Assembly: GCA_946413815.1 (NCBI GenBank)
Contig: CAMKMD010000031.1
Coordinates: 1 to 44,330, forward strand
Source: an uncultured Ruminococcus sp.
GTDB lineage: Bacteria > Bacillota > Clostridia > Oscillospirales > Ruminococcaceae
Length of the DNA: 44,330 bases
Direction: 5' to 3'
The notes beneath the pieces were generated by a model that saw only the letters and a list, made by a program, of their open reading frames with translations, was not told the origin of the DNA and ran no database searches. This document shows positions 39,047 through 44,330 of the stretch, in pieces (within the stretch, counting starts at the first letter, position 1; every line of letters begins with the position of its first letter). Both the position numbers and the translations under genes were made by a program.

Positions 39047-42000
39047 TTATATGTTCATGATATTATCCGCCCATAGCTCACATTGCTGCATAACCGTAGT
39101 AACCGCATCGTCCATACCTTCTGGCGGATAACGATGATCTTTCAGGAGCTTACGTATCATCATACGCATTCTTGCTCTTGCGCCTTCACGTTTCTGCCAG
39201 TCAATTGTGCGGCTTTTGCGGAGTTTATCAGCAAGTTCTTTTGTGATAGCGATAAGTTCTTCATTCTCATAGAAGTCCTTGATCGCCTGCGGTTTGGTGA
39301 GCGCATCGTAGAAAGCAAGCTCATCAGCGGTCAGGCCGAGATCTTCACCTGCTTTTTGGGCTTCTCTGATCTGCTTTGCAAGATTGAGCATCTCCTGTAT
39401 TACTTCCTCATTGGTAAGCATACCGTTGAGATAGCGGTTCATAGCACTTTGCATGATCTCACTGAATTTCTCCGATTTTACGAGGTTCGTCCGTTTGTAG
39501 ATATGTACCTGCTCAGCAATCAGGCGTTTTAGCAGCTCAACAGCAAGGTTCTTTTCTTTCATCTTAGAGATTTCCTCTAAGAATTTCGGATCAAACAGCG
39601 AGAAGTCCTGTTCCTTATCCGAGAAAAGATTGATAACGCCGTCACTCTTGATACTCTGCTTCAACAGTTCATTGATTTTTGCGTTTATCTCAGGGAGCGA
39701 GAGCTTCTTGCCACCTCCACCCTGGTTAAGTATACGCATCAACAGAACACGCACCGCTTCAAAGAAAGCGGCTTCTTCACGCTCATCTTCCTCAGCGATA
39801 GAGGAACACAGCGAGAGTGCCTGTTTCAACAGTAGAGCTTCTTTCGTGTAGCTTTCTCTGTCTTTCTCCCTCTTTCTGTCCATAAGGAAGTTGACCGCAC
39901 CTGTGATCGTCCGTCCTGCCGTAAGGTCATTTCCGCCGAAAAATGCAGAATAATCATATTCATGGAGCAGATCACGGCAGACTTGCAGTTTCTCCTGAAA
40001 CTTCGGATAAGCAACCTTTGCAATATCGGTATTGCCATAGTTCTTCTTGTCACGGACGGTATAATCGTTCATCGCCTGCTTCAATGCGCCTGCAATACCG
40101 ACATAATCAACGACTAGACCGCCTTCCTTGTCACGGAAAACTCTGTTGACACGGGCGATAGCCTGCATCAGATTATAGCCCATCATCGGTTTATAGACGT
40201 ACATCGTCGCAAGGGACGGAACATCAAAGCCCGTCAGCCACATATCGACTACAATAGCGATTTTCAGAGGACTGTCATTGTCCTTGAATTTTGTTGCAAG
40301 CTCCTCCTTGTGACGCTTATTTCCGATGATATTGTGCCATTCTTCGGGATCTTTGTTTGAAGCCGTCATGACCACAGCGACTTTTTCTTCCCAGCCCGGA
40401 CGAATCTCAAGAATACGCTTGTATATCTTCATAGCGATAGCACGGGAGTAGGCAACGATCATCGCCTTACCTGTCAGCAGGTTCTCACGATAGCTCTCAT
40501 AGTGATCGAGAATATCGTCAACAAGGGACTTTATCGTATCATCGTGACCGAGGATAGCTTCCATCTGTCCAAGCTCACGCTTGCTTTTCTCTATTACGTC
40601 AGCATCAGCATTCTGCGCCATGATCTCATATTCGGTGTCGATCAGTTTCAGCGTGTTTTCATCGAGTTTCAGCTTCATGACACGGCTTTCATAGTAAACA
40701 GGACGTGTTGCACCGTCCTCAACAGCCTGCGTCATATCGTAAATGTCGATATAGTCACCAAACACCTCACGGGTGTTTCTGTCCTCTCTGGAAATAGGCG
40801 TACCCGTAAAGCCGATATATGTAGCATTCGGGAGCGTATCACGGATAATTCGAGCTGTACCGATTACCTTACGGGCAACAAGTTCGCCGTCCTCATTCTT
40901 AGTCATCTTGATTTTTTCGGTCAGACCGTACTGCCCTCTATGGGCTTCATCAGCCATGACGATGATATTTCTTCTTTCAGACAACGGTTCGCCCGATTCC
41001 TCAAATTTCTGCATTGTCGTGAAGATAATGCCGTTAGCCTTGCGACCGTCAAGGAGCGTTTTCAGATGTTCACGGCTCTCTGCGTGGACAGGCTCTTGTC
41101 GGAGAAAAGCCTTGCACTTCGCAAACTGCGAATAGAGCTGATCGTCAAGATCATTTCTGTCCGTAATAACTACGATAGTCGGGCTTTCAAGTGCAGATTG
41201 AAGCAAATGGGCATAGAACACCATAGACAGCGACTTGCCCGAACCCTGCGTATGCCAGAACACACCGCCCTTACCGTCAGTGACAGTAGCTTTCTTAGTG
41301 GATTCAATCGCCTTACGAACAGCAAAATACTGATGATAGCCTGCAAGTATCTTGTAGCTCTGCAAGCCCTCATTGGAAAACAGGATAAAGTTTTTCAGAA
41401 TATCGAGAAGACGATCTTTTGTGAAGATACCCTCAAAGAACGTGTCAAACTGGGCAAACTGCGTATTTTCATAACTGCCGTCCTTTGTTTTCCACTCCAT
41501 ATAGCGATCTTCACCCGAAGTGATCGTGCCTGCACGGTTTTCGGAGAGATCGCTCATCACGCAGATTGCATTATAGATGAACATGGAGGGAATGGAGTGC
41601 ATATAGTTCCTGATCTGCGTATAGGCTTCGGAAGCGTCCGTTTCCTCACGGGAGGGAGATTTCAGCTCCATCAGCACCACAGGCAGACCGTTGATGAACA
41701 GCAGAACATCGGGGCGCTTCTCGTCATTCTCGATGAACGTCCACTGATTCGCCACTATAAAGGAGTTGTTGTCCGTGTTTGTGTAATCCACAAGGTAACA
41801 GATCGCAGATCGTTCCTCGCCTTTGTCTGTATAGCGGACTTCAATGCCGTTTTGCAGATAGTCCATGAATACAGCGTTTTTCTGCACAAGCTCGCCGTTT
41901 TCAAAGTTCTGGAGCTTAAAGAGCGCATCGCTGATTGCATCATCGGGGAGCGTGGGATTGAGCCGATAGAGTGCCGCTGTTAGCTCATCCATATACAGCG

Positions 42001-42106
42001 GAATCCGATAATCACGGTCGATTGCCGGACCGTAGGCATGGGTATATCCCATTTCTTCAAAAAGCTGTATAATAGCGTTTTCGTATTTTTCTTCGGTGTA
42101 GGGCAT
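39047..42106 (-). CDS. hsdR: Type I restriction endonuclease subunit R
   Basis: The 1019-residue protein has, in order, a PD-(D/E)xK nuclease site near 130-150 ('RPDVLLFINGLPVVLMELKS'), a Walker A motif near 288 ('THQGSGKS'-like, 'HTQGSGKSLSMVFYA'), a DEAH box near 383 ('VMADEAHRGQYG'), 'TYIGFTGTPIS' near 435, and the second RecA-like lobe with 'MLQAIARVNR'-type sequence ('YNLMQAIARVNRVFRD'). HsdR translocates and cuts unmethylated DNA together with HsdM2S. The C-terminal helical part contacts HsdM. The gene is intact; its methylase partner is outside the window. Confidence 0.97.
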   Translation of the reverse strand: MPYTEEKYENAIIQLFEEMGYTHAYGPAIDRDYRIPLYMDELTAALYRLNPTLPDDAISDALFKLQNFENGELVQKNAVFMDYLQNGIEVRYTDKGEERSAICYLVDYTNTDNNSFIVANQWTFIENDEKRPDVLLFINGLPVVLMELKSPSREETDASEAYTQIRNYMHSIPSMFIYNAICVMSDLSENRAGTITSGEDRYMEWKTKDGSYENTQFAQFDTFFEGIFTKDRLLDILKNFILFSNEGLQSYKILAGYHQYFAVRKAIESTKKATVTDGKGGVFWHTQGSGKSLSMVFYAHLLQSALESPTIVVITDRNDLDDQLYSQFAKCKAFLRQEPVHAESREHLKTLLDGRKANGIIFTTMQKFEESGEPLSERRNIIVMADEAHRGQYGLTEKIKMTKNEDGELVARKVIGTARIIRDTLPNATYIGFTGTPISREDRNTREVFGDYIDIYDMTQAVEDGATRPVYYESRVMKLKLDENTLKLIDTEYEIMAQNADADVIEKSKRELGQMEAILGHDDTIKSLVDDILDHYESYRENLLTGKAMIVAYSRAIAMKIYKRILEIRPGWEEKVAVVMTASNKDPEEWHNIIGNKRHKEELATKFKDNDSPLKIAIVVDMWLTGFDVPSLATMYVYKPMMGYNLMQAIARVNRVFRDKEGGLVVDYVGIAGALKQAMNDYTVRDKKNYGNTDIAKVAYPKFQEKLQVCRDLLHEYDYSAFFGGNDLTAGRTITGAVNFLMDRKREKDRESYTKEALLLKQALSLCSSIAEEDEREEAAFFEAVRVLLMRILNQGGGGKKLSLPEINAKINELLKQSIKSDGVINLFSDKEQDFSLFDPKFLEEISKMKEKNLAVELLKRLIAEQVHIYKRTNLVKSEKFSEIMQSAMNRYLNGMLTNEEVIQEMLNLAKQIREAQKAGEDLGLTADELAFYDALTKPQAIKDFYENEELIAITKELADKLRKSRTIDWQKREGARARMRMMIRKLLKDHRYPPEGMDDAVTTVMQQCELWADNIMNI

Positions 42107-42124
42107 GTTCTATCAGCTCCTTAT

Positions 42125-43624
42125 CTATAAAATATCTGCGTAGTATCCATCGTTGGTTTTGCTAAAGATTACATCAGCAGGAAAGCGCTTTTCTCCCTGC
42201 ATAGCCATTCCTACAGCCCATATTACCCAATCATCTAATTGGTAAGGCAATCTTAAACACAGGTTTTCTGGTTCACTTGCAATAGTAACTAACGGAATTC
42301 CTTCTTTTGAGCGACCAACACTAAGTACATGAAGCTTCTTCTCACCATATTCTAATTGCAGTTTGGGTTGTTTATTGATATCAAAGTATACCTTTGCCCC
42401 TCTATTATTTCTAAAATATTCCTTTGTTTCGGGAACAACAGGCTCAACAGGCAGTTTATTATGCATTCGTTCAAAATGTTCTTGTAACCTACTACATATA
42501 CAAGCATTGCAATACTCAGGGAGCATTTCAAAATCTTTCGTTATTTCATCGGCAGACTCGAAATGATTCATATAATCCAATAGACCTAAAAGACTAATAA
42601 GATCATCAGAATAATTGCCAGAATAGATTTTATACCAATCATTGTTTATTTCTAAAAGAATATGATATAGCTTTTTATATAAGCCTAATTGTTTATCATT
42701 CACCCTAAACCAAGCTTTATCAAGCAGAGTTTTTGTAACAGCTGCATTATTACCGTCATTATGCAGTGAATGAAACAATGATTTCATCAACTTACCGACA
42801 ATACCTACCAGCATATCAGCAATTCTTAGCCCAAAGTGGTTTTTTGAGTTTAATTCTCCAGAATTCATTAAACCGACTTCTATCGCTGCTAAAAGCGTTT
42901 TACTTTGCTCTCCTTCTTTGCCTTCTTTATCAATTGTGAGAGTGTAATCATTGATGTTCTTGCTTTTTAGATAATAGTCAAATCCAACAAATGGCATATG
43001 ATAATCCCAATTAAGCGTTTGAGGCGGCTTAACATCTTGTAAAACCATAAGAATATTTGAAAGAGCTTCATTTTCAGATGCTTTTAGAACAGGGTTTCTT
43101 TGATTTAACTCTATTCGTTCCTTGAAGAATAATATCAAAGATTCCACAAACACTTCTGGCGAGCTATAAATATTCTGTATAACGCCATCGGGATGATATG
43201 TTAAAACAGTTTTTACGATTGAATATTTTATTGCATCCATGTCAACAAAGAAGTTATTATGGTAGTCTTTGAACAGTTGCAATATTATGAATTCAAGCTT
43301 ACTTGCTATACAAAAATAGATATAAAAACTGTTATCTATAATCTCAAGCAATTCATCAAGTAATTCTATGTTTTGTTTGTTAAACGAAGCAAAGCCGTAT
43401 TTAAATTGATTGCTTTTGAAGGTATCGCTTTTTAATTCACCTTTTTTCTTACGCTCAGCATTCTTTTCTTCAAAAGCCAAATATTTCTGCTCTATCTCAG
43501 CTTCTTTGTCTGAGTCCCACCCTACAATAGCGACAAGGAAATTATCATAGTAGGTTTCTCCAGTAATTGTGGAGAGATTGATAATACGGCTATGTTCGGA
43601 CTCATCATAATAAAAGTTATACAT
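42125..43624 (-). CDS. DUF3800-like protein inserted between hsdS and hsdR
   Basis: The start at 43624 has AGGAGAGG at good distance (an ATG two codons upstream is too close). The 499-residue protein begins 'MYNFYYDESEHSR', the Asp-Glu signature that opens DUF3800 RNase-H-like proteins, and has a matching late acidic motif near residue 262-275 ('NHFGLRIADMLVGIVG'). After about residue 360 comes an extra Cys-containing region ('YCNACICSRLQEHFERMH') and a C-terminal domain of about 100 residues not usual for DUF3800. It lies 46 bases after hsdS and 18 bases before hsdR, so it is in the same operon. A nuclease or accessory defence function is inferred. Confidence 0.7.
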   Translation of the reverse strand: MYNFYYDESEHSRIINLSTITGETYYDNFLVAIVGWDSDKEAEIEQKYLAFEEKNAERKKKGELKSDTFKSNQFKYGFASFNKQNIELLDELLEIIDNSFYIYFCIASKLEFIILQLFKDYHNNFFVDMDAIKYSIVKTVLTYHPDGVIQNIYSSPEVFVESLILFFKERIELNQRNPVLKASENEALSNILMVLQDVKPPQTLNWDYHMPFVGFDYYLKSKNINDYTLTIDKEGKEGEQSKTLLAAIEVGLMNSGELNSKNHFGLRIADMLVGIVGKLMKSLFHSLHNDGNNAAVTKTLLDKAWFRVNDKQLGLYKKLYHILLEINNDWYKIYSGNYSDDLISLLGLLDYMNHFESADEITKDFEMLPEYCNACICSRLQEHFERMHNKLPVEPVVPETKEYFRNNRGAKVYFDINKQPKLQLEYGEKKLHVLSVGRSKEGIPLVTIASEPENLCLRLPYQLDDWVIWAVGMAMQGEKRFPADVIFSKTNDGYYADIL

Positions 43625-43670
43625 TATCATCCTCTCCTAACATAAATGAAAATTTACGCTTGCAAGCCGC

Positions 43671-44330
43671 CTAAATCTTGATCGCTGATACGTCGATCTC
43701 GCCGTTCATCAGCTTCGGCAGGAGCGTGTCACGGAGATTTGCCAAATTATTTGCTTCAATTCTATTGGTATATACTGTTTCAAGCATCGGAGCTACTGCC
43801 TGATTGAATCTTTCGATATATTCAGCAGAAGGAATACAGATAGGATATACCATTATTTGCTGTTTGTCACCTCTGGGCATTTTTGTTCCTTTTGAGCTTG
43901 CAACCATATAATCAAAGAACTTGTCCGCATACAAGGCACAGTATAGAAATGCAGAATAATCAGTTTTGTTCGGCACAAAGCATAGAACATCTGTTGAGCA
44001 ACCGCAATCAGAGAAGCAATACAGTATTTTCTTGAAATACGGGCGAATATTAGATATAAGCACATCGCCTTTTTTGCAAGCAGTAGTCTGTTTGATCGTA
44101 GGGAGCGTGGTAGCCTGAACTGCACCTTGACGGTTTGGCTGCATATTTTCCGTGGAGTAGTAGGTATCCAAAGTCAAATCATCAATATCCACTTTATCTT
44201 TGGAGTAACCGCAGATTTCGGAGAGTGTACCCATTCGCCAATCATCAGGCATAACACCGCCAAACGGCTCAAAATCAACGAACCAAGCCTTGAACAGAGC
44301 CTGAGCCTGCTGCTCTAAATTTTCATTTAT
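43671..44330 (-). CDS. hsdS: Type I restriction specificity subunit S, C-terminal part
   Basis: The frame is open to the window edge and gives at least 219 residues. It begins with the conserved spacer 'NLEQQAQALFKAWFVDFEPF', followed by a complete second target-recognition domain ('WRMGTLSEICGYSKDKVDID', 'TTACKKGDVLISNIRPYFKK', 'YMVASSKGTKMPRGDKQQIM') and the final helix 'ANNLANLRDTLLPKLMNGEI'. The first recognition domain and hsdM lie to the right of the window. Recognition domains are typically the most variable part of the locus. Confidence 0.95.
   Translation of the reverse strand: MNENLEQQAQALFKAWFVDFEPFGGVMPDDWRMGTLSEICGYSKDKVDIDDLTLDTYYSTENMQPNRQGAVQATTLPTIKQTTACKKGDVLISNIRPYFKKILYCFSDCGCSTDVLCFVPNKTDYSAFLYCALYADKFFDYMVASSKGTKMPRGDKQQIMVYPICIPSAEYIERFNQAVAPMLETVYTNRIEANNLANLRDTLLPKLMNGEIDVSAIKI

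Noticed and set aside
40502..41983. Plus-strand open frame of 493 codons
   Set aside because: Antisense of hsdR, whose motifs are all intact on the minus strand.

Overview
The window reads as a chromosomal segment of a Gram-positive, low-to-mid GC gut or rumen bacterium, most likely Ruminococcus or a close Oscillospiraceae relative. The reasons are consensus TTGACA-17-TATAAT promoters, strong AGGAGG ribosome-binding sites, a CotH-plus-type-I-dockerin remnant (a cellulosome-type arrangement), a BspA-like leucine-rich-repeat secreted protein, large secreted proteins with Thr-rich linkers, and the gene content overall. The genus is an inference; no rRNA or tRNA gene is present to anchor it.

Layout. 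1-3600: a secreted LRR protein, then a minus-strand block of two CPBP-family membrane proteases, an XRE repressor and a small membrane protein. Two promoters there carry three copies of one 18-bp palindrome. 3600-10840: a GC-richer block with a broken CotH-dockerin gene, a 1866-residue secreted surface protein, a 30-residue peptide gene and the 5' stub of another secreted-protein gene. 11190-14230: pantothenate synthesis (panD, panC, panB and a DUF2520 dehydrogenase that probably supplies ketopantoate reductase). 14300-17800: small membrane proteins and an 848-residue NACHT/STAND NTPase. 17950-20650: a divergent acidic protein, an amidoligase remnant, a mobilisation module (MobC-like plus relaxase domain) with a likely origin-of-transfer inverted repeat, and a complete 33-residue peptide transcription unit.

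21150-34032: an exopolysaccharide or capsule operon with a consensus promoter. It contains a VanZ-like protein, two copies of [NeuD/PglD-like acyltransferase + initiating sugar transferase] of which the first transferase is truncated, an NAD-dependent epimerase, three GT4 glycosyltransferases, a TupA-like ATP-grasp enzyme, Wzy, Wzx and UDP-GlcNAc 2-epimerase. Part of it is very AT-rich, as is usual for exchanged polysaccharide clusters. 34226-36608: a RHH/MobC-like small protein, a secreted membrane-anchored protein, a sortase and a membrane protein, tightly coupled. 36766-37662: a protein of unknown function with its own promoter.

37804-44330 (minus strand): a type I restriction locus cut by the window edge, with HsdS (partial), a DUF3800-like 501-residue protein inserted between hsdS and hsdR, HsdR, a DUF4268 nuclease-like protein and a 79-residue protein. 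hsdM is not in the window and should lie beyond 44330.

The strongest candidates for something undescribed are the NACHT/acidic-protein divergon with its paired 26-bp repeats, the DUF3800-like protein embedded in the type I locus, the sortase cassette with a non-LPXTG substrate, two orphan small-peptide genes, and the XRE-palindrome-CPBP regulon.
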